A stretch of DNA of 57,432 nucleotides from JABMOV01 sp964344305 (GTDB lineage: Bacteria > Fidelibacterota > Marinisomatia > Marinisomatales > JABMOV01). The position numbers were made by a program, and so were the translations under genes. The stretch covers positions 1-57,432 of the forward strand of contig CAYFMT010000017.1 in NCBI GenBank assembly GCA_964344305.1, in the 5' to 3' direction. Below are positions 36,101 through 45,663 of the stretch, in pieces; positions within the stretch are counted from its first letter, which is position 1, and every line of letters starts with the position of its first letter. The notes under the pieces are model-generated. The model saw only the letters and a program-made list of their open reading frames with translations. It made no database searches and had not been told where the DNA came from.

Positions 36101-39100
36101 ATCAGTGCGGGTGATGAGACGGCCACCATTATTCCATCTGTCATTGATGACAATACAGATGAAGACGATGAAACATTTACAGTAACCCTTACGAATGGAA
36201 GCCAATCCAATGTGAACCTGCCAGCTGCAGGAAACCGTACCCACACCTTTACTATAACAGATAATGACGACCCACCTGCAGATTTCACCGTGGGGACTAT
36301 AGCAACAGCAGGAGATCAGGTCTTCCATGGGTACTGGAATGACGATAACACATCATTCACAGTACGTGTTCCAATAGAAAATGATGCAGCACTGGAAGGC
36401 GGTAGTGTCCAGGTGTATATAAAAAATGCTACCGATAGTTATACATCCCTGGGGAATGCAAAATCGATATTGAACGGTGACCTGGGTGATTCAGTAACGG
36501 TTACCATTTCAGAGGCACAATTTGAAGCTCATGCATCCTATGGTGAGACAGAGGTTGTTTCCATTACAGCTTCCATTACAGATCAGTACGGCAATGTTAC
36601 AGTAGGTACTGCGAGTACAACATCATTGACAATCGATACAACAGATCCACTGGCATTCACGACTGGCAGTCTCACCTCCCAGGGGAACGTAGCCAATGCT
36701 GGATATTGGAATAGTACAAACCTGACATTGCAGGTCATCGTACCAATTGATAGTGATAATACTTTGCCTGACGGAACCATTGTGCTTCAGGGTCGAGTCG
36801 GAACAAGCGGAGACTGGACAGATATTATTACACCTGTTTCCATCGGACAGGGTGATATAGATGATGACATGACATTCAATGTGCTTCGTGCAGAACTAGA
36901 GACCATTCCTGATTTTACCGATGACAGTGAGGGCGCCACTTTGCAAATTACTGCAACGATCATGGATGCTGCTGGAAACAGTACCCAGGGATCGCCCAGT
37001 GCAACATCCATCACCATTGATGAAACCGCTCCACAGATCACATCTGTGGCATCCGGAACAGTGAATGGGTATTATGGTGAAGATTCTGAAATCGAAATCC
37101 ATGTCATCACAAATGAAAATGTTGACGTGGTGAGTGGAGTACCAACCCTTGCACTAAACTCAACGGGAACAGCGGCATACGAGTCTGGTTCCGGTTCATC
37201 GACCCTTGTGCTTTCCTATACTGTGGCAGATGGGGAGAATTCAAGTGACCTTGATTATGTTAACACTTCATCATTTAGTTCAAATGGTACATTGCGAGAT
37301 ATAGCCGGAAACACAATCGTTGAAACATTACCGACACCTGGAGAAAGTGGTTCCCTGGGACAGGGATATGACCTTGTGGTGGATACTGAAGCACCTACGG
37401 CACAAATATCATTGAGTGAAAACCCTGTTAACACCAATGCTACACCCACACTCATTGTAGATTTCAGTGAGGTGATGAATTCGACACCGGGCATTGCTCC
37501 CAGGACCTATATCCTGTATCCTGATGCAGCTGAAATGGATACCACAGACATGAACAGTGCGGGGGAATTGACATGGACATTATCCCTGGATATTCCAGAT
37601 GGGAACGATGGGTTGGCATCTATTTCAATCATAGGGTCTGATCTGGCATTGAATGAATTAACCAACGCTAATACGACTGGGCGGTTTAGTCTTAGGATTG
37701 ACAATACCACACCTGGTATAACAAATATCACTCCAGTATCTGGATCCTATGTTAACCACACAAATGTGACCTATCAGATAGATGAGAATGTGGAATCTGG
37801 ATCTGTTACATACACGAGTACTGGTGGAACAGGACACCCACACGGACAGGTAGTGGATTTGGCTGCCAATCAATTGCTGGCTGGACCCTATACAGAATCA
37901 CTGGGTGCAACACTGGTGGATGGTACAACATACAATATGACATGGAGTTTAACAGACTCAGCAGACAACACGCTTGATACCAACATCATAAGCATCCACT
38001 ATGATGAAACATCACCCACAGCCACCATTTCTTATCAGGATACCATTGTCAGTGCTGGGTTGACTGATACAGTGTATGCTACCTTTGATGAACAGGTCCT
38101 GTCATCGCAAATATCCATTGATTATGCAGGAACTGGGGCGGATATAGCCAATACCTCTATGACAGCACTAAATGGGGACTCTATTACCTGGTTTTTCGTG
38201 GCAACCATTCCGTCCGGGACCGGAAATGATGGGTATGCATCCATTGACCTCACCGCCTCGGATCTTGCCGGAAATGCAATAAGCCCTGCAGGGATTAGTG
38301 ACAATGAGCTGCTACGTGTAGATAATTCACCGCCATCAGTGAGTTTTTCCTATACCAATACCACAACTCCGTCACTGAACAATCTTGGAAAAGGTGGAGA
38401 TGGTATTCAGATAACCGCAACTTTCTCTGAATCCATGGATGCGCCGATTCTCATCCTTCAATATGAAGGAACATTCAACGATACAATTGTGAATAATGGT
38501 TCTCCTGTGAGCGAAGAGATCTGGGTGTATGACGCAACCCTTCCAACAGACTCAGCCAACACGGGACTCATCACAATCACAACCAATTCAACCGATGCAG
38601 CTGGGAACAGTGTTGAAACCTACACGGATGAGCAGGTATTTGAAGTGGACAATATTCCACCGGCCGTATTTACAACAGGAGCTGTGACATCCACAGGGGG
38701 GAATACGGTTGCAACGTGGATAAATGGGACCAACACAGGAGTTGATATTGTAGTCCCGATACAGTTTTCTATAACAGACCCAACCATGATAGGTGGTGGC
38801 ATTGTTGTGGAGATGTTTAATCTATCCAACAGTATTGCCTACAGCATTATTGGGGATACCACAACTATCAATACAGGTGGTAATAACACTGTATCCCGTA
38901 CTATGAACAATATTGGCTCGGAAATAACCTTGAATGCAGGGGATTCCATTTTGACACGTACCATATTATATGATCGCGTAGGGAATCAAACCATTGGTGA
39001 CCCTTCGGAGATCACAATGGTATATGATCCTAACCCACCGGTCTTTGCGGGAGTCCCGGCAGGTACTGATATTGTGGACACACTACGGTCTACCGATACA

Positions 39101-41398
39101 TTCACATCCACATGGCTATCGTTTACAGAAGCAAGTATAGAAAGTGGAATCAGTCAATATGAATATGCCATGGATTTCGCTTCGGTCGAAGATACAACTG
39201 GCTTCTCGGAGTGGGCAACCGTGCCGGATGATACAACAATTACCGCTACAAAGACATTGACCCATGACTCAACATATAATCTATATGTCCGATGCTACGA
39301 TATTGCTGGAAATCTTTCTGTTGTAGCCAGACCGCAACCCCAATTCATCCGACTGAATTCCCCACCGCTGATGACAGATATTCAGGACGTTGTCGGTTTT
39401 GAAGACATTGCGTTTGCCGATACGGTTGAGTTGACGGATGCAGATGAATCAACCATCCTTGGTGATTCCTTCAAGTATTATGTGACCACGACGCGTACTG
39501 TGGGTGATCCAGCTGTGAGCAGTATCGAGATAGATAGTCTCACCGGAATCATGACGTGGCTGCCAACACAGGCAGATACAGGTACCTATACTATCGACAT
39601 TAGTGTAAATGACAATTGGGGTTATTCCGATACAATTGATTTTGAGATGATTATTGAACCGGTAAACGATTCACCCGTATTGTCAATTTTGTCCCCTGAT
39701 GATATTCAAACATTTGATGAAGACCAGTTAGAATCTGCTGCATTGCCCATAAATCTGACCCGTTTTGCCACAGATGTGGATGATTCCGTTGAAACACTCT
39801 CCTGGCAGATAGTTATCCTGTCAGACACATCGTTTTACCCGGGATTTCCCACAAATCAGGTCATCATGACTCCAGATACCCCCAATACAATGCGTTCCTA
39901 CATGTATGAAGTGTATGGTCCACCCGGTCCTAAAACAAAATATCGTACTAAACTCACCTCATCGAAATTTGCTGCACCGGCTGGTGACACACTCCATGCG
40001 ACCGTAGACAGTCTCCATGTGAAATCATGGGAGGATACCAGTGACTCTACCTGGATAATCATCTATGCTGACAGTAATTACTATACACACATTGATGCAC
40101 CCCGAGAAGTGGTCATATACACAACCGATGTAGAGGGATTGTTTGATATTGATACCATTGAGGTAAATATCAATGCAGAAAATGATCCTCCTGTTTGGTC
40201 CACCATTGGGATGCAGCAGGTATTCGAGAACGATACACTGAGACTGGACCTTACTCCATTTGTGACTGATGTGGATGATTCATTACTGACATTCGAGATC
40301 ACTGCATTGACGAATCCGGACAAGATGACAATACCAGACAGTGCATTCAGTACTTCCACGACAGGTGACAGTACAGTATTTATTCCACAGCAATTGTGGT
40401 CGGACTCATCCAGAATACAGGTCATAGTTTCGGACCAGGCCAATCCTCCGAATCGTGATACCACTCAGTTTACCATAGATGTACTATACGTTCCGCGTCC
40501 GGCCATATCCATGTGGGTTGTCCAGAACAATGCATTCAGCAACTATTACAAGATATTCCTCACGGATTCTGCACGAAAGACCACCTCCCTGGAATTGCGA
40601 GTGCAAAACGAATCTGTCACCCTGGATACAGTTGGAGCCTTTACCTACGCCGGTACACATAGTTTCGTGAGTGCCGGTACCTACAATTTTGATATCGATG
40701 CCACCGGTGTGGTAGGTACAACAGATACATCTTTCTCAGTCGGTCTTGCACTTGCACGAACCAGTCGAACCTGGCATGGATCCAGCTCTGATGGCGTTTT
40801 CAGGTTAAAAGGGACACCAGGTACAGTCGGGTTTGATCGGTCCATCATGATAGTGGATTCTTCCATGTTTGAACCGGCGTTTTATGGACGTGCATCCTAT
40901 CTCATTGGTGATGAGAATGTGACTTTCAGGGAACCCGTGCTTGTATCCTTTATGTCTGATGCGAAGGATGTAGCCATTTATCGTCGCGACAGAGGTATCA
41001 GCTGGAAAGAATTACCATCTTACACGAATGATGATGGGTCCATCTCAGCGTACAGTGACCGCATGGGCTACTACAAGCTTGGACCGAAAACGATATTTGT
41101 TCCTGGTAAATCCGATTTAGGCTATAATTACCCCAACCCATTTAATCCATATACCAATATTGAGTTTGATATTGGATTCCTCGATGGTCCACAACAAAAA
41201 GTTATAGTGGCGGTATACAACATTAGAGGGCAAAAGATATCAACACTTTATAACGACTACATAGATTTTGGTCGACACACTGTTAGTTGGAATAGCAAGG
41301 ATGAAAATGGTTCAAATGTGGCTTCCGGTATTTACTTCGTACGACTGTCTACAAGTACAGGATTAAATAAAACACGAAAGATGTTGCTGGTACGATGA
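33110..41398 (+). CDS. Giant Calx-beta / Ig-like T9SS surface protein (2,762 residues)
   Basis: A signal peptide (residues 1-21) precedes nine Calx-beta repeats (about 22-1055). These share starts like PTIGFTAASSS, cores such as DYAVSGGTASG and ends like THTITDND. Calx-beta domains bind Ca2+. Then come several Ig-like or Bacterial-Ig units (about 1055-2080) with NTGVDIVVPI- and APTAQISLSENP-type strands, and cadherin-like units (about 2080-2470; NDSPVLSIL, NDPPVWST). The C-terminal T9SS sorting domain begins YPNPFNPYTNIEF (about residue 2673) and ends RKMLLVR. It is thus exported by the type IX system and attached to or released from the cell surface, probably as an adhesin. The stop overlaps the TPR lipoprotein start (ATGA). 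Confidence 0.92.
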   Translation: MLRRYLIASLLGMCLTGFGYSAAVTVGFDAASSSGNESTATATLTVKLTSSFTGNDTTLTSQVVINYSEGDGSTATNFPSDFYDFSLSPASLTIAAGETSNTIEIDIQDDTRDENNETLVCDITVPFGLDAGITSHTYTINDDEDQPTVTFATATSSGTEGTLKSLTVNLNQDAGLTVTVPWSFQSGSSTASSNDLTPTSGTLTFEEGESSSAIEFTPTDDAIDEEDETIYIQFGALTNATYGAITGHQVTVADGDDQPEIDFSTTTSTQLESAGSITIYVELNTPSGLETSVNYSISGTSTGGGTDHDLGSGTATITAGEGSTTINFNIVDDALDEDNETIILSLSSPNNSTLGSNTTHTITITDNDSEPFVAFDATESDGGEGVTPASIAVSLSAVSGREVNVNYAVSGGTASGSGTDYTFTDGTLTFDAGETSKNLSLIVVDDAIDEPDETVIFALSGASNATIGTNDEFTYTINDNDTEPTIGFTAASSSKGENSGTSSIQISLTAQSGNDITVDYFISGGTADGGGEDYTITEGTASITSGNTTASFNVTIVDDDLDENSETIVIGLQNPVNVSLSGNTTHTMTITDNDDAPTVAFESAASSGLESASPAQLTVNLSTISGLDITIDYAVSGGTTAEGSGTDFTLADGTLTFNAGDSSETIDITVINDALDENSEDVEVTLSSPSNATLGGTTVHTYTINDEDPKPTIGFSSTSGSADEATSPTLTVELSAVSGLDITVDYAVTGGTASGGGADYTFADGTFTIDAGDNSATTDITISDDDSDEANETIIVQLSNPSSTTSINAGSGTYTHTIIDNDAAPTIQFSASSSSENEDAGDVQLTIELSTASGRDVSFDYAVTGAGTASGTGTDFTFTDGSKTITAGNSSTTIPITIADDSIDENDETVVIELTNPTNGTIAGNTTHTLTITDDDATPTISFDNLSKSSSEGIAAPTIGLSLTAASGLDVSVDYTVSDGTATGSGEDYTLSSGTISISAGDETATIIPSVIDDNTDEDDETFTVTLTNGSQSNVNLPAAGNRTHTFTITDNDDPPADFTVGTIATAGDQVFHGYWNDDNTSFTVRVPIENDAALEGGSVQVYIKNATDSYTSLGNAKSILNGDLGDSVTVTISEAQFEAHASYGETEVVSITASITDQYGNVTVGTASTTSLTIDTTDPLAFTTGSLTSQGNVANAGYWNSTNLTLQVIVPIDSDNTLPDGTIVLQGRVGTSGDWTDIITPVSIGQGDIDDDMTFNVLRAELETIPDFTDDSEGATLQITATIMDAAGNSTQGSPSATSITIDETAPQITSVASGTVNGYYGEDSEIEIHVITNENVDVVSGVPTLALNSTGTAAYESGSGSSTLVLSYTVADGENSSDLDYVNTSSFSSNGTLRDIAGNTIVETLPTPGESGSLGQGYDLVVDTEAPTAQISLSENPVNTNATPTLIVDFSEVMNSTPGIAPRTYILYPDAAEMDTTDMNSAGELTWTLSLDIPDGNDGLASISIIGSDLALNELTNANTTGRFSLRIDNTTPGITNITPVSGSYVNHTNVTYQIDENVESGSVTYTSTGGTGHPHGQVVDLAANQLLAGPYTESLGATLVDGTTYNMTWSLTDSADNTLDTNIISIHYDETSPTATISYQDTIVSAGLTDTVYATFDEQVLSSQISIDYAGTGADIANTSMTALNGDSITWFFVATIPSGTGNDGYASIDLTASDLAGNAISPAGISDNELLRVDNSPPSVSFSYTNTTTPSLNNLGKGGDGIQITATFSESMDAPILILQYEGTFNDTIVNNGSPVSEEIWVYDATLPTDSANTGLITITTNSTDAAGNSVETYTDEQVFEVDNIPPAVFTTGAVTSTGGNTVATWINGTNTGVDIVVPIQFSITDPTMIGGGIVVEMFNLSNSIAYSIIGDTTTINTGGNNTVSRTMNNIGSEITLNAGDSILTRTILYDRVGNQTIGDPSEITMVYDPNPPVFAGVPAGTDIVDTLRSTDTFTSTWLSFTEASIESGISQYEYAMDFASVEDTTGFSEWATVPDDTTITATKTLTHDSTYNLYVRCYDIAGNLSVVARPQPQFIRLNSPPLMTDIQDVVGFEDIAFADTVELTDADESTILGDSFKYYVTTTRTVGDPAVSSIEIDSLTGIMTWLPTQADTGTYTIDISVNDNWGYSDTIDFEMIIEPVNDSPVLSILSPDDIQTFDEDQLESAALPINLTRFATDVDDSVETLSWQIVILSDTSFYPGFPTNQVIMTPDTPNTMRSYMYEVYGPPGPKTKYRTKLTSSKFAAPAGDTLHATVDSLHVKSWEDTSDSTWIIIYADSNYYTHIDAPREVVIYTTDVEGLFDIDTIEVNINAENDPPVWSTIGMQQVFENDTLRLDLTPFVTDVDDSLLTFEITALTNPDKMTIPDSAFSTSTTGDSTVFIPQQLWSDSSRIQVIVSDQANPPNRDTTQFTIDVLYVPRPAISMWVVQNNAFSNYYKIFLTDSARKTTSLELRVQNESVTLDTVGAFTYAGTHSFVSAGTYNFDIDATGVVGTTDTSFSVGLALARTSRTWHGSSSDGVFRLKGTPGTVGFDRSIMIVDSSMFEPAFYGRASYLIGDENVTFREPVLVSFMSDAKDVAIYRRDRGISWKELPSYTNDDGSISAYSDRMGYYKLGPKTIFVPGKSDLGYNYPNPFNPYTNIEFDIGFLDGPQQKVIVAVYNIRGQKISTLYNDYIDFGRHTVSWNSKDENGSNVASGIYFVRLSTSTGLNKTRKMLLVR

Positions 41399-42036
41399 GT
41401 TATCGCACGATCATCCTGACAGCCCTTTTAGTAGCCATGGCTCTGGTTTCTTGTAGAAAGCAATATCACGCTACCGAAGAAGATCTGGCCAATTACGGCT
41501 GGGAATTGTTTGAATCTGGTGATTACAGCGAGTCAAATCAATGGTTTATAGAGAGCATTGGTGAAGATTCTACCTATAAGGATGGATACAATGGCATCGG
41601 TTGGTCATTTGGGAAGATGAGAGATCTGGAAAGCAGTGTAATATATTTCCACCAGGGATTACAGTATGAGCAGGACCCAAATATTGTGGCAAATACTCGG
41701 CGTGAAATACTGGCAGGGCTGTGCTTCGCGTATAATGCCCTTGGAAATGATTCTCTGGCTATCATATGGGGGGATACGCTCACAGGGAACTGGACCGAAA
41801 ACACCAGCTGGTCTTTTTCCCATGATACGACCATAACTCATCTTGATGTATATATCACACTCTCGGCCAGCTATTTCAGCGAAGGTGATTTTGAGAATAG
41901 TTTATCTCGCGTTCAACTTATCTATTCCATTCTTTCTCCAGATACCACATTCAACACGGATGTAACAACAGTGAATGGGCGGTACGCACTGGCAGAAGAA
42001 ATCGAATTCCTCCAGACACTTTTACAAGTCCCGTAA
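41395..42036 (+). CDS. TPR-repeat lipoprotein
   Basis: The 213-residue product starts with a lipoprotein signal (lipobox ALVSC, Cys20). Tetratricopeptide-like helices follow (YGWELFESGDYSESNQWFIE, then a unit around GYNGIGWSFGKMRDLESSV, then FAYNALGNDSLAI). TPR proteins act as protein-binding scaffolds. Its ATG overlaps the stop of the giant surface protein by 4 bp, so it is translationally coupled and probably supports that protein's export or assembly. tadA starts 3 bp later. Confidence 0.82.
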   Translation: MSYRTIILTALLVAMALVSCRKQYHATEEDLANYGWELFESGDYSESNQWFIESIGEDSTYKDGYNGIGWSFGKMRDLESSVIYFHQGLQYEQDPNIVANTRREILAGLCFAYNALGNDSLAIIWGDTLTGNWTENTSWSFSHDTTITHLDVYITLSASYFSEGDFENSLSRVQLIYSILSPDTTFNTDVTTVNGRYALAEEIEFLQTLLQVP

Positions 42037-42039
42037 TCC

Positions 42040-42513
42040 ATGGAAATACCGCTGGTTCATCAATACACCAGGTGGATGAACGAAGCATTCCGTCTTGCTG
42101 AAAAAGCATTTGAACAGGATGAAATACCTGTTGGAGCTGTTGTGGTAAAGGAAAATAAAATTGTAGGCAGGGGATATAATCAGCGGGAAGGGCTAAAGGA
42201 TCCAACAGCGCACGCAGAAATCATTGCCATTTCATCCGCGGCTAATACACTGGAAGACTGGAGGCTAACGGGTTGCACTCTGTATGTCACAAAGGAACCC
42301 TGCTCCATGTGTTCCGGAGCCATTGTGAATTCGCGTCTGGATGGCGTTATTTTTGGCTGTTACGACGACGAGAAGGGATGTTGCGGTTCTGTTTACGATA
42401 TGTGTACTGATTCACGTCTAGGATCACCGGCTTTTGTTAAGGGAGGGATTCTGGAGGAAAAATGCCTCGGGATACTCCAGGAATTTTTTCAAAGAAAGCG
42501 ATCTTCAGACTAA
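42040..42513 (+). CDS. tadA: tRNA-specific adenosine deaminase
   Basis: The 157-residue zinc deaminase converts A34 to inosine in tRNA-Arg (ACG). The zinc and catalytic motifs are HAEI (His58, Glu60) and PCSMC (Cys88, Cys91). The substrate tRNA-Arg (ACG) gene is at 31652 in this window. It lies 3 bp after the TPR lipoprotein, so this housekeeping gene appears to be read from the surface-protein operon unless it has an internal promoter. Guanine deaminase and cytidine deaminase are relatives, but length and the PCSMCSGAI motif fit TadA. Confidence 0.93.
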   Translation: MEIPLVHQYTRWMNEAFRLAEKAFEQDEIPVGAVVVKENKIVGRGYNQREGLKDPTAHAEIIAISSAANTLEDWRLTGCTLYVTKEPCSMCSGAIVNSRLDGVIFGCYDDEKGCCGSVYDMCTDSRLGSPAFVKGGILEEKCLGILQEFFQRKRSSD

Positions 42514-42517
42514 GGAA

Positions 42518-43294
42518 TTATTTCCCTTCAAATTTCGGATCGCGTTTAGCAATAAAGGCTGCAAGTCCTTCGTTTTTATCGTCTGTATTAAAGGTTAATC
42601 CAAACAATTGTGCTTCATTGTGAAGCCCATCCACCTGGGATAATTCTATACCACGATGAATGGATTCGAGTGAATACTTTACTGCAATTGGTCCCGCATT
42701 ATTGATTTGTCTCCCTATTTCCAGTGCCTTTTCCAGTAATTGATCCGGTTCTACAACATAATTCACCAATCCGATCCTTAACGCTTTCTGCGCACTGATA
42801 AGCGCACCGGTGGTGATGATTTCAATGGCATGACCTTTTCCAACCAAACGAGGCAACCGTTGTGTACCACCCCAGCCGGGAATGATACCCAATTTGACTT
42901 CAGGCTGTCCAAACATGGCTTTTGTTGAGGCAATTCGAATATGACAGGAGAGAGCGATTTCGCATCCACCACCAAGTGCAAATCCATTTATAGCGGCAAT
43001 AACAGGTTTGGAGTAATCTTCGATGAATCGTGTGATATCCTGTCCACGTTTCGCAAATTCCATGGCTTCTGTGGAATTTAGCTTCTCCATTTCCTTGATA
43101 TCGGCGCCTGCAATAAATGCTTTAGTTCCAGCACCTGTAATGATGATGGACCCGACTCGGTTATTTCTATGAAGAAGCCTGAGTTCTTTTTTCATGGCAT
43201 AAATAACATCAGTATTTATAGCATTTAGCGCATCTTCACGGTTGATTGTAATGACCCCGCAACCGTCTATTATTTCCTGATTCACAATTGACAT
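42518..43294 (-). CDS. Enoyl-CoA hydratase/isomerase (crotonase family)
   Basis: A 258-residue crotonase. The oxyanion-hole segments AFIAGADIKEM and GFALGGGCE are present, and both hydratase glutamates are conserved (Glu112 in GGGCEIAL and Glu132 in GQPEVKLG). This supports a true enoyl-CoA hydratase (fatty-acid or butyrate-type beta-oxidation). It is convergent with tadA with a 4-bp gap, and lies 4 bp downstream of a VOC-family gene with which it forms an operon. Substrate chain length cannot be told from sequence. Confidence 0.92.
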   Translation of the reverse strand: MSIVNQEIIDGCGVITINREDALNAINTDVIYAMKKELRLLHRNNRVGSIIITGAGTKAFIAGADIKEMEKLNSTEAMEFAKRGQDITRFIEDYSKPVIAAINGFALGGGCEIALSCHIRIASTKAMFGQPEVKLGIIPGWGGTQRLPRLVGKGHAIEIITTGALISAQKALRIGLVNYVVEPDQLLEKALEIGRQINNAGPIAVKYSLESIHRGIELSQVDGLHNEAQLFGLTFNTDDKNEGLAAFIAKRDPKFEGK

Positions 43295-43298
43295 AGTC

Positions 43299-43691
43299 TT
43301 ATCCTTTTAATTCTGATTCGGGTTTGTGACAAACAGCTTCAATATTATTTCCATCGGGATCGAATACAAATGCACCGTAATAATGTTGATGATAATGCGG
43401 ACGTAATCCCGGCGTTCCATTATCCCTGCCATCCGAGGCCATTGCACTGGTATAGAATGCATTCACCTGTTCTCGATTTTTTGCCGAGAATGCCAGGTGA
43501 AAAGCTGGTGAGGGTTCTGGTGATTCTTTTAGCCAGAGATCCGTACCCTGTTCCGTACCCAGACCTGCATAGGCATCCCCCTGGGCTATGATGGAATATC
43601 CAAGAGGTGCCAGGGCAGACTTGTAAAATGAAAGGCTTCTTGAAAGAGAGGACACGTTAATACCGATGTGATCAATCATAACAGTCTCCAT
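43299..43691 (-). CDS. VOC-family (glyoxalase-like) protein
   Basis: A 130-residue protein of the vicinal oxygen chelate fold with two beta-alpha-beta-beta-beta modules. Metal-binding positions are His8 in MIDHIGINV and Glu in GNNIEAVCH. The family includes glyoxalases, dioxygenases and resistance enzymes; no specific substrate is evident. An alternative start at the second Met (METVMIDH, residue 5) is equally possible. It is the first gene of a two-gene unit with the crotonase. Confidence 0.82.
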   Translation of the reverse strand: METVMIDHIGINVSSLSRSLSFYKSALAPLGYSIIAQGDAYAGLGTEQGTDLWLKESPEPSPAFHLAFSAKNREQVNAFYTSAMASDGRDNGTPGLRPHYHQHYYGAFVFDPDGNNIEAVCHKPESELKG

Positions 43692-43806
43692 AAAATTTTG
43701 GTCGTTGAATTTACACGGGATAAGAAAATGTTGAAATAAATCACTGGAGAATTATGCCTCTACCGATAAATTCCTGCTTGGTGTAACCTGCAAATAGAGA
43801 AAATAG

Positions 43807-45663
43807 ATGAAAACTAAATATTATATTGTAGCCATTTTGTTGATTTCACTCGCATTCTGCATGGATGCAGTCCCCAGGACTATCCTTGTACAACGGAGTG
43901 AGAATATTACCCACAATCAATTTGTAAGTGCTATCGACCAGCAGGAATATCTCATCGACAAATTGTTGGTGAAACGGCTTGGGATTTACAGGATAAAAGT
44001 GTTAAATCCTTCGAGGACTGATTCCGATGCACTTTCGGACCTAAAAAACAATCCATGGGTGAAACATGCGCAATTGGATCATATTGTCACTCCTCGGCAA
44101 ACATTTCCAGATGATGTACAGTTCAGTCAAATGTGGGGATTACATAATGACGGGACCAATGGATCGGTAGAAGATGCTGATATTGATGCTCCTGAAGCAT
44201 GGGATTATGCCACAGGAGGTTTGACCCCACTTGGTGATACAATTGTTGTGGCTGTCGTGGATGGCGGTTGCGACCTGGATCATCCTGATCTCATTGACAA
44301 TATCTGGGTTAATCGCCATGAAATTCCAAGCAATGGAATCGATGATGATAATAATGGCTATATCGACGATGTAAACGGTTGGGATGCATACAGTTCTGAT
44401 GGAACCATCCCTGGGGATAATCATGGAACCCACGTAAGTGGTACAATAGGAGCCATGGGGAACAATGGTTACCAGGTAACGGGTATTAACTGGGATGTTA
44501 AAATAATGTCCGTGGCAGCTTCATCAGGAAATACGTCAATTGTTGTCGAAGGGTACGGGTACGTATTGGATCAGCGCATGCTGTACAATGAAACCAATGG
44601 TGACAGTGGGGCTTTTGTTGTGTCTACCAATAGCAGTTTTGGTGTGAATTACGGTGATTGTTCAAGTGGGTCCTATCCATTATGGAATGAAATGTACAAT
44701 GCTATGGGTGAAGCCGGTATCCTTAGTGCCGCTGCCACTATGAACATCAATGCCAATGTGGATACACAGGGTGATGTACCCACTGGTTGTGACAGTGATT
44801 GGCTTATTGCGGTAACGAATACCACCAGTAGCGATCAGAAAAATTCCGGTGCCGCCTATGGGGCAACAACCATTGATCTCGGTGCACCTGGAACCTCTAT
44901 AATGTCTACCACAAACGGAGGTGGAACTGGAAACCTTACAGGAACATCAATGGCAACACCACATGTTGCAGGAACCGTTGGATTTCTTCACAATGCCATG
45001 AGTTATGGGTTTTCCCAATTTTACCGGAGTAATCCAGGGGATGGGGCACTGGCAATTAAGGAAATGATCCTTGATGGAACTGACCTGCTAACCTCACTGG
45101 ATGGAATAACAGTTACAGGTGGCAGATTGAACCTGTACAATTCCACTCTATTGGTCCAAACCTATATGAATTCTGATTCCCTTGATCCAAATCCGGTTAT
45201 GAATGTAACGGCCGATACATCCAATCCATTTTACATTACATTGAACTGGGATGACCCGACCCATTTATTTGGTGGTGACCCCATTACAAATTTTGTTATT
45301 GAAGTTTCCAGGGATGGCACATTGCTGTCCTCCATTGCACCTGGCCTCGAGAAATATACGAACGGTCCACTTCCAGGGAACACAGATTACTCATACAGTC
45401 TGGTAACAAGATTGACAGAGAATGACTCTACATCTGTACCGGTTTCACTCACAGTTCGGACATCAGGTGGAAATATCATTCCGGGTGATGCGACGCATGA
45501 CGGAAATGTCAATGTGCTCGATGTGGTGAGAGTTCTTCGGTTTATCTACGAATATGAATACCCAAATCAATTGGATATGCTTACAGCAGATGTGGTAAAT
45601 GATGGTGCCATTAATATATTCGATGTCCTGGCCATTGTGGATATTATTCTTGGGGTTGAATAG
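43807..45663 (+). CDS. Secreted subtilisin-like protease with C-terminal dockerin
   Basis: A 618-residue S8 serine protease with a signal peptide (about residues 1-21). A propeptide-like region (22-90) includes YRIKVLNPS. The catalytic triad is Asp152 (VVDGGCDLDHPD), His206 (NHGTHVSG) and Ser381 (GTSMATPHVAG). A fibronectin-III-like domain (about 460-550) follows. The C-terminal 65 residues are a dockerin-type calcium module with two EF-like loops (GDATHDGNVNVLDVVR and ADVVNDGAINIFDVLA). No T9SS sorting domain is present. The 3' end overlaps the convergent TlpA gene by 20 bp. It could process surface proteins or digest external protein; no cohesin is seen in this window. Confidence 0.92.
   Translation: MKTKYYIVAILLISLAFCMDAVPRTILVQRSENITHNQFVSAIDQQEYLIDKLLVKRLGIYRIKVLNPSRTDSDALSDLKNNPWVKHAQLDHIVTPRQTFPDDVQFSQMWGLHNDGTNGSVEDADIDAPEAWDYATGGLTPLGDTIVVAVVDGGCDLDHPDLIDNIWVNRHEIPSNGIDDDNNGYIDDVNGWDAYSSDGTIPGDNHGTHVSGTIGAMGNNGYQVTGINWDVKIMSVAASSGNTSIVVEGYGYVLDQRMLYNETNGDSGAFVVSTNSSFGVNYGDCSSGSYPLWNEMYNAMGEAGILSAAATMNINANVDTQGDVPTGCDSDWLIAVTNTTSSDQKNSGAAYGATTIDLGAPGTSIMSTTNGGGTGNLTGTSMATPHVAGTVGFLHNAMSYGFSQFYRSNPGDGALAIKEMILDGTDLLTSLDGITVTGGRLNLYNSTLLVQTYMNSDSLDPNPVMNVTADTSNPFYITLNWDDPTHLFGGDPITNFVIEVSRDGTLLSSIAPGLEKYTNGPLPGNTDYSYSLVTRLTENDSTSVPVSLTVRTSGGNIIPGDATHDGNVNVLDVVRVLRFIYEYEYPNQLDMLTADVVNDGAINIFDVLAIVDIILGVE

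Noticed and set aside
33110..36270. CRISPR-like regular repeats
   Set aside because: The periodicity is of about 100 codons and comes from Calx-beta protein repeats with diverged DNA; no short identical repeats with spacers exist in the window.
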